From positions 22,244,283 to 22,308,282 of the forward strand of contig NC_063156.1 of NCBI RefSeq assembly GCF_020921035.1: a DNA stretch of 64,000 nt. Reading direction: 5' to 3'. Source of the DNA: Rhodamnia argentea (Eukaryota > Streptophyta > Magnoliopsida > Myrtales > Myrtaceae). Made by a program: the position numbers and the translations under genes. The notes below the pieces were generated by a model. That model was not told the origin of the DNA, did not search any database, and worked only from the letters and a program-made list of their open reading frames with translations. Every line of letters starts with the position of its first letter. Position 1 is the first letter of the stretch. This document shows positions 23,837 through 35,939 of the stretch, piece after piece.

Positions 23837-25171
23837 GACAATGTTTTCGTTAATGTTGTTGCATCTGTGCAATATCGAGCCCTTGCAGGCAAAGCAAATG
23901 ATGCCTTTTACGAGCTCAGCAACACAAGGAGTCAGATCCAGGCCTACGTGTTCGATGGTATATGCCAAATGAATTTCGTCAAATCCATACAAATATAATA
24001 TTGGAGCAAATTTATGGTCCAAGTAACATATTTTAGTCCTTATTAACACTTCGAGTAAGCAACAGTTATTGCATTCTTTTTTTTTTCTTATCAATCGTTG
24101 CAGTGATCAGAGCTAGTGTTCCAAAGCTAAACTTGGATGACGCTTTTGAGCAGAAGAATGAAATTGCCAAAGCTGTCGAAGATGAACTTGAAAAGGTTGT
24201 CCACTCTAGACTCCTTGATATTATTATGAGAGTTAATCTGACCTGGAGTTCTTTAAATTTCGCAGGCCATGTCGGCCTATGGATACGAAATTGTGCAAAC
24301 CTTGATCGTTGACATTGACCCGGATGAGCGTGTTAAGCGAGCTATGAATGAAATCAATGCAGGTAACTGCAAAGTTCTTGAAATCCTTGAAATTTCAATC
24401 GCCAATTGATCCTAGATAATTGTTCAATATCGTAAAATTTCTGAAATGGTTAGTGATACATGTCGTTTGCAGCTCTAAGAGGCCATATGTCAAAGGTTTA
24501 AAGTTGCACCCACTTACTGTGATTGCACTAAATACGGCAGCTGAAAACTGTGATAAATTTGATATGTGGTCTCCTTTCTTAACCAGTACCTAGTAAATCT
24601 CATGCTTATGGAGGACAAGAGAAGGATTTGCATAAAGCTCAACTATTGGAACCTTTTTTTTCATCTGCATCAGACGAGAAATTAGACTTTGTTTGGTGCT
24701 TAAAAGCTGCTTATCAGTAACATAAAAGTATATTTTGATCTGCATCAAATTCAAGTTTACTGCAAGTTTTGATTTTGTTTTGGTAGCCTATCTCCAACAA
24801 TTTCATCTTTTTCAGCTGCAAGAATGAGGGTTGCAGCAAACGAGAAGGCTGAAGCGGAGAAAATTCTGCAAATCAAGAGAGCTGAAGGCGAGGCCGAGTC
24901 CAAGTACCTTTCTGGGCTGGGCATTGCTCGCCAGCGTCAGGCCATTGTGGATGGTTTAAGAGATAGTGTCCTTGGCTTCTCAGAGAATGTCCCGGGAACA
25001 ACTGCAAAGGATGTCATGGACATGGTTCTCGTGACTCAATACTTTGACACCATGAAGGAAATCGGCGCGGCATCAAAATCTTCTGCCGTGTTCATTCCCC
25101 ATGGTCCCGGTGCAATCCGTGATGTGGCCACCCAGATCCGTGATGGTCTTCTCCAAGCGTCGACACAGTGA
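23837..25171 (+). pseudogene. HIR copy 2, lacking exon 1
   Basis: Exons 2-5 lie at 23837-23957, 24104-24195, 24266-24362 and 24816-25171. Every splice site and reading frame is intact. They encode 221 residues that differ from copy 1 at two positions by my count: Lys to Glu in DAFYKLSN and Glu to Asp in DIEPDE. Exon 1, which holds the start codon, the acylation motif MGNLLCC and the first part of the SPFH domain, is absent, and no substitute exon is visible upstream. As it stands it is a 5'-truncated copy. It might be expressed from an unknown upstream start, or translated from an internal Met such as that in AMSAYGYE. Nonsense or frameshift mutations are absent. Confidence 0.85.
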
Positions 25172-25881
25172 TTGTGATAGTATAAGTCTGTTTTGGCCTC
25201 TAAATAATTGAGATATGAACTGTTCTGTCTCAGCCAGTGTAGATATTTGCATCAGAATGCTAGAAACTACCATGTTTATAGGATGATCTATGCTTTTACA
25301 TTTGGTTCTTATATCTGAGAATTTGGTACTGCAAATATGCATCTTAATCTATGATCTACTTAAGAAGTTAGCTCTTCCATTTCCCTTTTTTTCAGTCAAT
25401 AGTAAGATATCTTAAACCTCACACAGTTGCTTTGTGATATGCTCCAACAGATAAGGTTCATTTTGTTGTGCAAAACCAAGTCAGGCAATGCTATTTTCAG
25501 AAGATAATTAGTGATCAGGGTAGAACTGTTCAAACCGGTCTCATTACATCTTCAGCACTTCTTCAAGAAATTTTTCCTCTGAAGAGTCTTAAATGGTGGT
25601 TTACATTGTGTCCTCGCTGCGTGTTTGTAACTATTTTCGATGCTATGCTTGTGCTCCTGAGCCAGATCCGTCGTAAACCTATACCGTTCATTGAGAGCAT
25701 TTGGTTTCTTAAAGTTCCTTTCTTTTGAAAATTTGATCCGGGAAGATGAGACTTGATGGACTTGTTTTTGCCCTGAAAGTAACGATGAACAGGGCAACTA
25801 AATGAATGGTCATTATTTCATGTTCTTGAGGGTGCTCTTATTGCCGACTACTTCTGAGACATATAACCTCTGGATAGTAAA

Positions 25882-26870
25882 TCATTCAAGTGCTTTCTCA
25901 TGGCCATCCAGATTGAGTTTACACGATACCCAGATCCCGAGAGAGAATGCTAAAGCAGCCGTAATGAGAACCCCCCGGTTCCTGTTAAGCATCTTCATTG
26001 CGCTGCTGAAGATGCTCCTCTCTTCTCCCCATTTCTCAATGATCTCATCGCTGTAGCGACATTCTCCGCTAGGTTTTCTCCCTCTCGCTTTGCTCTCGGG
26101 TAGCTTGTGGGCTTCGTCGTGGCTTTCTTTGTTCAAGTCTTGCTCATGGTGCACGGTCTCTTCCTTCTCCACCACGGTTGTAGCTCGCTTAGACACCGTC
26201 ACGGTGAGAAGTCCATCTTCAATTCTTCTGCTCGTCTTAAGGATGTCCGAGTTCTCCGGAACTTTGAAGGTTTCTTCGAAGAAAATGTACTTGTTGTCTT
26301 CCACCAGTCTTTCCCCGCTGACCGTTATGTAATCGGCGCTATCGGTCTCAATCTTGATGTCATCTTTCTTGAAATCTACAATTTCTCGAGTGTGGGAGGA
26401 AATCAGATCAAAACCCAGCATCATCAGTTTAGGCTTGGAGGGAAATTCTAACAGCTCACGAGGATCATTTTAGATGTAATTTCTCAAAGTCTTCTTCTAC
26501 ATAAAGTGGTTATGGGAGACTGATTAGAACATGAACTTCGTGATCTCCTCTTATTTTTCACTTCTTACGTGGGAAGGAATAGAGCGAAAAATCATAGCAC
26601 TCCCAGAATAATGTTGCCGCGAACAGCTCTAAGAATATTTTCAATGAAAGCAGGAATGGTCGGCACTTTGCCGAAACTGAACCCATCATATCGAAACATG
26701 GTGTTTCGCTGCATACAAAATGGTTAAAGAAATCATCATCACACTGTTTCCATACCAGGAAGATCAACAAGGAGGTAATGGCAATTCGAGTCCTCGATCC
26801 ACCCGGCAGAAGGTTTGAACTCTTCAACCGTATGGTCTTTGGAGCACGTTCTGGCTGCAATACTCGCCAT
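25882..26870 (-). CDS. RTM2-like alpha-crystallin domain protein with membrane anchor, copy 2
   Basis: Exons 26870-26756 and 26375-25882, 202 residues, same structure as copy 1: N-terminal EFKPSAGW, FKKDDIKI, ITVSGER, DGLLTVTV, a charged linker and a C-terminal hydrophobic segment (VLITAALAFSLGIW). By my count 19 of 202 residues differ from copy 1, spread along the protein, including loss of the Pro in the TVTVPK strand end (now Ser). The frame, splice sites and TATA box are preserved, so it is probably functional. A role in restricting virus movement is only inferred from the RTM2 family name; many members have other or unknown roles. Confidence 0.85.
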
Positions 26871-26937
26871 TTTTTCCCGAAGCTTTTCGAGATTAACTCG
26901 AGCTTCTTCGTGTTATCTAATGGTGTTATGCCGAGTT

Positions 26938-26946
26938 CATTTATAG
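26938..26946 (-). promoter_or_regulatory. TATA box of RTM2-like copy 2
   Basis: CTATAAATG on the minus strand, at the same distance from the ATG as in copy 1. Confidence 0.6.
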
Positions 26947-27892
26947 CAGTAGATTGCTGTTGGAAGATATAGTGTTCTGGATGCGTAGAAATACAAAGAT
27001 AGATTTCCTTGTAAGATTAGATAATCTTTTATTCCAAACCTATTCATCTAACCCTAAGAACAGATGTGTCAAACTCAAGCAAAGGGACGATTCTTTGCTT
27101 TCCTTGTGAAGAAGTACAAGGGTGCATAAACCCGCGTCGGGCTACCTTTGATCCCGCTTGATCGAACCAAAGAAAGATGGGACGAAAAATCAATGTGAAC
27201 TCGAAACGAATGTTTGTAATTATCCATGGATAGAAAGAATGACCGAGAAACATCACGCATTTGTGACTTGTTATTGAATTGGAACATCCTAAGAGATCCC
27301 CAGGTGTAGTTTTCAGTGAAAAGTGGTATTTTTTTTTTCCTTCTAAATTTTTGTCCTTTTTCTTTGACCAACTATATTCTTTCTATTTGAAGCTATATTG
27401 CATTGCAAAATTAAAATAATATCTAGATTTGGGCATGTTGACAGATATTGCACTTTATTCAGTCTCAACACATTTTTGGGTCTTCACAATCTATGCTTTG
27501 CCTCTGTTTATCCGACTCTAAATCCACAATTCATCAAACAAGAGATTGGATATGACATAATCCTTAAATTTCTTATCATATCCTATCTAGTCTTGTCTTT
27601 ACTAGAAATCCGGACGACCATATGCAACCTCACTTCTTTTCTTTTTTCCCTCTTTTGGTGCATGATTAAATGTCACAGGAGACTTAGATAGGTTCATGGG
27701 CTGGAAATCTGGGAAACAATCAGGTTGTTTATGGTTTGATTGCTCGATTGGGCCTTGAGCTTACTAGTTTTAATTGGGAACTCAACGGACTAGGCCGATT
27801 TACGTGTAGAATCGGTCTTGATCGGGGCATTAACTTTTTCCTAAAAGGTTTTGCAAATAACAAGTGAACAACTTGTAGTAAAAAAGGAAAAA

Positions 27893-28823
27893 AAGGGAAA
27901 ATTCTAAAGAAGGGCCCGAAGTCATTTCATTTTCCCAAATAAAGGTCCCAAGTGAACTATGTTTCAAATAAGGGCATGAAGTATTATCATTTTTTCAAAC
28001 TAGAGCATGAAATAAATGTTGTTTCTAATAAGGGCCTGAAATAGCCATGAAATCTCAAAAAATGGCCTGATTTCAAGGGCATTTTGGTCTTTTTCCTTAT
28101 TTGATTTTTTTATTAGATTTTTCTTTTTTCTAATTCCTTAAAAATTTAAAAAAATTTAAAAAAAACATACAGAGGCGAGAGGGCTATCCCTCTTGCCTCG
28201 GGTCGCCGCCCCACCGCCGGGGGAGGGGCAAACGAAGGTCGGCGAGGTCGCCAAAGCCTTGGAAAGGGCCGACGACCTCGCAAATCTTAGGTGAGGGCCT
28301 ACTGGCCCTCGCCAAAATAGGAAGAGGGTCGAACCCCTCTTCCGGATCCGGGTGGGGGGTCGCCGGCCCCTACCCCGACCCGGGGAGAGGTGGCGACCCC
28401 CACCCTAGTCAAGGCGAGGACCGGTGACCTCGCTAGGTCATGGGTGGGGGTCGTAGGCCCTCACCTTTGGTCGGCAGGATTGCCGGCCCGAGCCGAGGCG
28501 CCGGCGACCTTGTCGGCCTTTGTCACCCGCTTCAACCCCCCACCAAGCGTGGGCCGGCCGCCACGGGTGGGAGGGGCAGCTCTCTTGCCCATGTGGCTAT
28601 TTTTTAATTTTTTAAAAATAGAAAAAGGAAAAAATAGAGAAAAAATAAACAAAATATCAAAATGGGAAATGACGAAAATGCCCTTTTTGAAACTCTATGG
28701 CAATTTTAAGTCCTTATTTGAAATATACTATGCCACTTATTGTTCTTATTTGAAATAAAATTTACTTGGGGACCTTTATTTGAGAAAATGAAAGGACTTC
28801 AGGTCCTTATTAAAAAATTTTCC
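27893..28823. mobile_element. Foldback element, family A, complete copy
   Basis: Left arm about 27893-28110, GC-rich core 28170-28590, inverted right arm about 28670-28823. Both ends read GGAAAATT inward. The word AAGGAAAAA occurs on both sides (27884-27892 and 28824-28832) and could be the target duplication, though the left side is low-complexity. No transposase frame. Confidence 0.75.
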
Positions 28824-29273
28824 AAGGAAAAATGACCACTAAGATAAATGCACAAAATCATACCCAGGCCCCCTAAAAGAAAGGGGGTTTTTTTTTTTCT
28901 GTGAAATAGATGGTCAAATGGGTGAGTGGGGTTGGGTTTAAGTCCGATCGAATATGGTCCGACTTATATTGATTTATTTTCATGCAGTACAAATTTCTCG
29001 ACCCATACCCGACTCGACCTATACTCAACCCGTATTTCTTAAACATTTCCATAATTAGTCATATCATACAATACTTTTATCTTATAACTTGATAAAAAAA
29101 TAACATCGCTAAAAAATTTAATGCATTATAATTTCAGTGATTTTTTTTTAAATTTTTTAAAAGTTATTTTCATTTTTATTTTATTTTATATTTTCTTTTA
29201 AAATATATAAAATGGCCAAATGATTCTTCAATAATAAATGAATAAAAAACAAACATGTTGGCAAAAGAAAATG
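28824..29273. other. Repeat-derived spacer left of the large retrotransposon
   Basis: 28920-29060 has 'cccgacccatactcaacccg' type words seen in many dispersed plant repeats. The filler at 23404-23430 resembles 29019-29046 in reverse complement. The rest is AT-rich. Confidence 0.4.
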
Positions 29274-30600
29274 AAAACTGCAAGAACTGTTTTCCTTGGC
29301 TAGGTCAAAGAGATGGTGGGACCCACCTTCAAAACAAAAGGGAGAAGGTTGAAAAGTCAAGAAAAGTAAAAAAAAAAAAAAATTGTTGAAAAGTCTATAA
29401 AGAAAGAGAAAAGTGCACGTACTTAAAGGGAAAAGAAGAGAATAGAATGCAAAGAGAGAAAGAGAAAACACAAATAGAAAGGGAAAGAGGAGGAAAGAAA
29501 GAAGGAAAAAAAGAGGGAAGAAGACAAGATAGGTTTCGCATACACGCCACGGAGGCTTTGTCGTGTCTGATCAACTACGAATCGCAAGCTCGATAAGTGC
29601 TCGCATCCTAGGTTCATCTAATCGGAGTAATATTTTGGGTTAGGGCTCAAATTCAAAGCCTAGTGAAATTCAAGCCACGAAGTCCAATTTTTGAGTTTTT
29701 GAGTAGTGGGATATCATGAAAAGGGTGGATTACGGTTTTGTAGAGCTGTGGGGTTTGATAAGAGTCAATTTGGGGCGACGGTTTGGTTGGAGCGAGAATT
29801 GAAGAGTTTCGCGTTGTGGACGGATTGAATAATCGCTTTGGTTGTTCGATTTGTTGGTGCGTATAAGTTATTTTATTAGCATTTCAGCTGAGTTAGCCGA
29901 TTTGTAGTTGTTGATAGCATTTTGCTTAGTTTTGATGTCGATTCTCATTTAATTGTTAGGATTACGAGATCGATGGCTCATTTAGTTGCATGTCGTTCAT
30001 TTTGGGTATTTCCAGGTGAGTGGTGCTATCTATTCTTTGAGTTTGTAAGCTCATATTTCAAAAGCGATGTGGATTGAATATGTTATGAATTATGAAATAA
30101 CATTTTTATTGCATAAAAATATAGATCGAGCATTTACTACTTCTTGGCTATTTGCGAATAATTTAGAAAATGTGTTATGCAATGTATTATGAAGAAATAT
30201 ATGTATGTATCGCCTTGCGAACTAGTTTTATGGAATGAGTTATGAGATAATTTGAAAAACGTTTTGCGAAAAATGTTACGGAAGATTATATGACTAGTTC
30301 TACAAAATGATTTGAGAAATGCTTTATCGTAAGTATTTCTAGCGGATGAATTTTGTTTATGGAAGGATTATGAGCTTCGGTTTGTGAACCCAATTGAAGA
30401 TATACATTTGATTTGGCTTTGTGGTTTTGGAGGATACTGGTATTAGTTTGTTGGTGCTCAATATCACTGTGAACCCATTGAGGGGTTTGTGGGTATGCAA
30501 ATCGATTTTAAGATATATCCTTATGGGTCGAGCCACCAGTATTATAGGTGGAGACCTTGTCAAGGGAGGAATCTTGGTCGTCTTTTGTCACAAGCGTTAT

Positions 30601-31154
30601 GGCTGCGTTTGGTCGTCGGGATTTCTGGTTAGGATAGGATTGGATAGGATAGGATAAGAAATCTAGGGATTTGGCCATATCCTATCCATTGTTCGGTGAA
30701 CCGAGAGATTTAAAGTCGGATATTCTCATATCCTATCATATCCTGCATTTGGTAGAAACCGTATATCAATATAAAGAACATATATGCCCCTATGTGATGC
30801 TCATGAAATATTCCGATCTTATTACTATAAAAATAACGTTCTCATACAAAAAAAAAACTTGAAAATATACACATTTTATTAGATTTTCAAACCTCTTTGC
30901 AAAAAAAAATAAAAAAATAAAATGAAAATAGAAACAAATGAGACAAGCAAGTTGTAATCATTCTAAAAGTTAACTTTTATACGACGGATAAGAGAAATCC
31001 TATCCGACCTTATCCTACCCCCTCCCATCGGATTTTTTTATTCGGGTTATATCCCTTCTATATCCGACATTATACTATCCGGGACACCTACCAAACACGG
31101 GATAGGATAAAACATATCCAATCCCGAGTTTTATACAGACGACCAAACGCAGCC
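30601..31154. mobile_element. PIF/Harbinger-like MITE
   Basis: 554 bp with perfect 17 bp terminal inverted repeats GGCTGCGTTTGGTCGTC, and TAT on both sides (30598-30600 and 31155-31157). The corresponding site in the right LTR (about 45058-45066) is uninterrupted and has a single TAT, which proves insertion and defines a 3 bp target duplication. The interior is AT-rich with 'ggataggatatgagaa' type words and no transposase. Confidence 0.92.
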
Positions 31155-31271
31155 TATGTGTGATCAAGGTTAGATTCTTGAGCACAAGATTGGTCAATAG
31201 ATGGACCATTGGCACGAGTTTTTGACTAGATTGGTCAATGGAATAGATCGTTGATGTTTTGTATTGCTATT

Positions 31272-34084
31272 TGTTGACACCTAAATTTTGATTTTTAGAA
31301 AATCATTCATAAAAATGAGAGTTATTCATAATTCTCACAAAAAATAAATTTTCGTGCATTGCATATTTATCGTCATGTCGGGTAGGTCCAGAGATGAGTC
31401 AATTAAGCATGATTCCAACGGACGACCGAGTTAAAATTGACCCGAAAGTCATTAGGGAGGGTGCGGAATTTTTTACTATGATTTTGGACTCAAAACAGCC
31501 CGTTTGAGATCTTAAAATTGCAAAAAAGGCCTTAATTAATTACCCATTTTATTAGTTAAGGTCTAGGTGAGTCCGGAATCACAAAACGAGCCCATAAAAT
31601 ATTGAAAAATAGCCCATTTCTCCCTCCTCATTCATTTGGCCGAAAATTGTAAGAGTCTAAGTCCAATAGGACTCTTCAAGATCAGAATTTTCGATCTAAC
31701 GATCGATATCTAATTGGAGCTTTTGATCTAACGGTTTAAACCCTACAACTCAAAGCCCTAGTTTTCTCTATAAATACATCTTTATGCCTAGGGTTAAAGG
31801 GGGATTTTTTGGATTCAGAAAATTGAGATTCACGTGAGATTGAGGGAGACCAAGGAAAAGGCACACACAGCTGAGAAAAGGCAAGCGCAAGAAGAGGAGA
31901 ACGAGGCGCGATCGAAGCTGCTGTCCATAGGCGTTTTTGCATCGAATTGGTTCGAGTTTTGTCTCGCGAACTAAGGTAATCTTCGTATACTTTCAGCCTT
32001 GATTCAAGCATGTTTTTTATCTTGTTTTTGCTGCTATTTCACACTAAAAACCATCGCTGTTTCATGCTGTTTAATGCTAAATTCGCCATGGTTTGATGTT
32101 TGATTTTTACTGCCATTAACGATACAAAATTGCTGCTGTTTTTGCCTCTGTTCAATGTTGCTATTCGCTTTATTCGCATGCTGTTTCGCTGCAATTTTCT
32201 TGCTGAAATCATTGTTGTTTTCACGTTGAAATCACCGTTGTTTTAGCACTTTTTTGGCTATTGTTTTAGGCAGGAATTCCTGCTGTTTAGGATGTTTTTG
32301 CATGCTGTTAAGTACTGGAACTTGCTGCAGTTTAATGACGGAAGCTACAACTGTTAAATGTAAAAACTTGTTGCTATTCATGGTTAAAATCAGCCGCTGT
32401 TTAGGGTTGAGGTTCGCTACCGTTTAGCGTTCGATTTGGCCGTCCCTCGTGTCGTTTGTTTGCTGATGATCATTTTTTTGGCACTTGATTTTCTGATCAT
32501 ATGCGACCTTTTGCTTGATCCATCGATATGCTGAAGATTGCTTGTTTGATTTGTTTATTTGGTGAATCTGATCACTTAACTTTTTTTCGAAATTGAGAAT
32601 ATATTGAGCATGTTATCTTCGGTCGATATATATTTCTGGATTTTAATTATCTTGCGGTTCGGATTTCGAAGGATCCGAACCACAATCTTTATCTTGAGCA
32701 TTTACGTATAATCTGATGATCCTTGGAAAATTCGAAAATTAGAGCATTTAGGGATAAGAACACACTGGATTTTGAGGCAATCATATCTTGTAGAATATTG
32801 ATATATTTTCGGAATATTCAAATAACTCAAGATTCAATCTGATTTTTTTTTTAGATATTGAACGCATCTTTAAAATTCGGGAAATTATCTGATATACTTT
32901 GAAAAATTTCAGAAGATAATCTTTCTAATTTTTAAAAGATGTCGATCCTTTTTGGATAGGAGCTTATCTCCTTGAAAATTTCAGAATCCCTTAAGGATTT
33001 TAAAAATTCAATAAATATTTGCACATCTTTAAACAAAACTGCCCATAACAAATGCTCCCTAATTGTGCCTTGTCCCTCGGAAAACGTACATTAAAGGCAA
33101 CATATGACTTCAATCTCGAAGTACGATCGTGCCCGTACGTGTGAATTAGATATCAAATCATCGATCTCGAGGAGCGGATCGCTAATTCCTAAATAGAATT
33201 TCAAGGTTTGCCCTATGTATATAGGGACGACGGTAATTCTATAATATATTCACTTACTAACCCTAATCTCGGGGGATGTTGTGAATAAAAATCGGAATTT
33301 CGGATTTAAAGGTGTTTTATGGGCAATATTATTTATTTTTGTTCAAATTTCATTGTTTTCATGGTTTAAATAAATTCCTAAAAAATCCCAAAAAAAGATG
33401 TCACGTTTTCTTAAGCTAAATCACATTTCTCTTCACTTTTTGCATGAAAATAATGTCTAATAAAATTAGGACTTTGAGAAATCAATTTCTTAAGTTAAAT
33501 TAGATGTTACTTCACATTAGAGTAGTTTTTACCTTTATTTTTTCATGACTCCGAAAATACACAAAAATATACCAAAAAAAATACCATCCACGTTGCATAG
33601 CATTATAGTTTAGTTTGCATTATTATATTTTCCTTGTCATGCATATTTGCCACGTCATTATGCCATGTCACGTATTTTTGCCATGTCATTACATCTCACA
33701 TGTCATATAGGTAGATTGCATTAGCATTGCATTTAATAAAAGAAAACCCCAAAAAGAAATTTAATTCAAATCATCAAACTAAGGTTTTTTCATGAAAATC
33801 GGGTACCGAAAGGGCATTAATTGAAAAGTTAATGTAACCAAGTCCCCGAATCCATTTGATCTCTGGTTCGTATGAAATAAAGTATTTTCTCCCGAATACT
33901 TTATTTAGGTTTCTAATCTACCTACCATAAAAGATTAGTGGCGGCTCCAATTTAAAATCTTGGCATGTAATTAAACCTAAGTTGCGATTCGGTAGGACTT
34001 GGGAGAGTCCGAATTATGTTAGTTAATCTAATTAACCTAATAATCCGTTAACCTAAAAAAAAAAAAAATTTTTAGGTCGCGACA
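31272..34084. mobile_element. Solo LTR, 2.8 kb, Tat/Ogre-like
   Basis: Begins TGTTGACACC, ends GGTCGCGACA, and is flanked by CTATT on both sides (31267-31271 and 34085-34089). The right LTR of the host element lacks it. 'gattagtggcggctcc' near the 3' end and the gcgaca terminus are features I associate with Tat-lineage LTRs. A TATA motif (CTATAAATA) is near 31769. 32030-32450 has degenerate 'gctgttt' repeats. No internal region remains, so it is the product of LTR-LTR recombination. A related fragment is at 55290-55860. Confidence 0.88.
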
Positions 34085-34641
34085 CTATTATTGAGGGAAT
34101 TAGTTTGTTGTAAAGATAAGCCTTGTTTTTGACCTAGTACATATGCTATATTGAGAATTTCTAATAAGTATGTAGTTTTGTGGAAGATATAATATGTATT
34201 TGGCATTACATGTATACGACCTGCGGTATTTGAGAGTAATGCGTATCGTAGTGTTGTACTACTCACGTGACCGCTTTCTTTATTGTGTAATTCATTGTTC
34301 TTTTTAATTGTACGCGTACAAATATTAGCTGGAAGTGAATAACTTATATTCGAAGTTGTACGTATATAATGAATCGAAATATTGAGTTTCGTTATAGTTT
34401 GTAAATATGTATCGTGGATGCTCGATTTGCTTAGAAGATATACGCACTACTCACTAAGCTGTGGTTGCTCACCCCCCTTTTTATTTCAATCTTTCCAGGT
34501 TCCCCGGTTAGTAGCCAATAGAACGAGAGCGATATGATGGGGACTTTGAGATTTGGATTTTAGGTGGTTTGAGGCTGCGTCCTTAAAGCGGAAGACGGCC
34601 ATGTCATTCCCCCATACTTGATGGATTCGGGATGTGATATT

Positions 34642-34656
34642 TGTTAGTATCAGAGC
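34642..34656 (+). other. Primer binding site, tRNA-iMet type
   Basis: Contains GTATCAGAGC just after the left LTR, the common plant retrotransposon PBS with one or two changes. Confidence 0.7.
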
Positions 34657-34904
34657 TTAGGTTGTGATTTTTGGGTATAGATTCTATTGGACGTTGTGAG
34701 CTTGTGTGGTAATTTATAGTGCAATAACCTTTTGTTAGGTACTAGGATGTACAACTCATTTGGGTCCTAGGTAGTCATCGATTCTAATTTAGAGAAGTAT
34801 GCTTAGTCTTGTAAGGGATAACAAAGGCAAGCGAGTTGTTACATTTGATACCGACAATGTATCTTAAGGTTTTTGATGTTTGTTTTGGCGAGAAGATAAA
34901 GGGG

Positions 34905-35875
34905 GTCATTGTGATCTAGGCTCTGACTTGCAAGAAGTAGAGAACACTAGATAGGGGTCTTAGTACTTTATGAAGTTGAGAACAGATATGGATGGAATGA
35001 ATTTTTCAAAGAAAAGGAGAAGCCTTTAAGGTGGCTTGTCCTAGACCAATTCGATGATATCCTTGTTAAGATAATTTTTGGGTTTTCCATCCATTTCATT
35101 TTATTAACCTATATGCATGGAAGTGAGTTGGGTGATTATGGTATTGAGACATATGTTGAATTCTTTATGGTTATGTTCATTTTGGTAATCAATGCCATTG
35201 TCGGCATGTGGCAAGAAACTAATAACGAAAAGACACTTCATGCCCCAAAAGAGAAGCAATGTGAATTTGGAAAAGGTCTGAGGGATGGGTACTTTGTTCC
35301 TAATTTGCCTGCAAGGGAGTATGACCCAGGGATATATAGTGAAGGTCGTCTTTTCTTAGTTGCAGGATTGCCAATTGAGGTCGATCTCAAGGTCTTAGTT
35401 GAAAGGATGGGAGTTTCGGATGCTAGGAATAAAATTGATGATGCAAGGTTTGCTACAAAACTACTTAATTAATAGTAGATCGATGAATTTAGGCTGTTGT
35501 GATTCGTAGAACAAATGATCAAGGCGAATTGCCATTTCAGAGTTTGATTGCATTCGAAAATTAGTGAGTGTCATTGCCCGAGAGCCAATAGGGCGCAATC
35601 GCCTTCTTGTAAAGGGAGCTGTGGATAGCTTGCGGATTATAGTTAACATTTATAATCGACGGATGGATCTATTGTTCCGATTGATGAACCTTGCAATGAA
35701 TTATTGCTTTCGGGACTTATGGAGATATCTTCAAAGGCGCTGCAATGCTTGGAATTAGCATATAAGGATGACCTCGGAGAATATTCGGACTACAATAATG
35801 ATAGCCATCCAGCCCTTGGAAAGTTATTGGACCCCGCCTTCTACTACTTGGTTGAAAGTGACATTTATTGTTAAG
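34905..35875 (+). pseudogene. Captured fragment of an ER-type Ca2+-ATPase (ECA1/ECA4-like)
   Basis: Translated pieces match the P-type ATPase in order. First comes the cytoplasmic N-terminal part with VEKRRERYGWNE-type sequence, then the membrane segment with HGSE, VNAIVGMWQE and EKTL, then VPNLPARE. A jump follows (the phosphorylation site DKTGT is deleted) to YSEGRLF and KVLVERMG. A further piece has VSVIAREP, GRNRLLVKGA and LAYKDDLGEYSDY, and it ends near LLDPA. Frameshifts and stops interrupt it. No intron-like insertions are seen at the joins I could follow, which hints at capture from spliced RNA, but the internal deletion makes this uncertain. It lies in the sense direction of the retrotransposon. 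Confidence 0.85.
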
Positions 35876-35939
35876 TATGATATCCAATCTACTAACATGT
35901 CTATTAGAGTTCATGCTGTTAGTAGTTAACAATGTATGC

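Larger units (their letters stand above)
18689..28146. repeat. Tandem segmental duplication, two units of ~4.7 kb
   Basis: Unit 1 (18689-23403) and unit 2 (23431-28146) match over their full length, introns and spacers included, with single-base changes and small indels. Each holds HIR exons 2-5, a convergent RTM2-like gene, about 1 kb of spacer, and the left arm of a family A foldback element. Homology on the left starts at the last base of HIR exon 1. On the right it ends in an A/T-rich stretch inside the foldback element. A 27 bp filler (23404-23430) separates the units. Confidence 0.95.
29279..34639 (+). repeat. Left LTR of the large element, interrupted twice
   Basis: Matches 38581-45774 in blocks: 29279-30600 with 38581-39555 and 44729-45062; 31155-31266 with 45063-45215; 34085-34639 with 45216-45774. 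The interruptions are a MITE and a solo LTR. The A-rich leader-like part includes GA-rich frames that are not genes. Confidence 0.88.

Noticed and set aside
28390-28758. 122-codon frame in a GC-rich stretch
   Set aside because: It is the low-complexity core and arm of a foldback element and has no domain.
32030-32450. Repeated 'gctgttt' words suggesting an array
   Set aside because: The units are irregular and overlapping with no fixed spacers. They are degenerate repeats within an LTR, not a CRISPR-like or satellite array.
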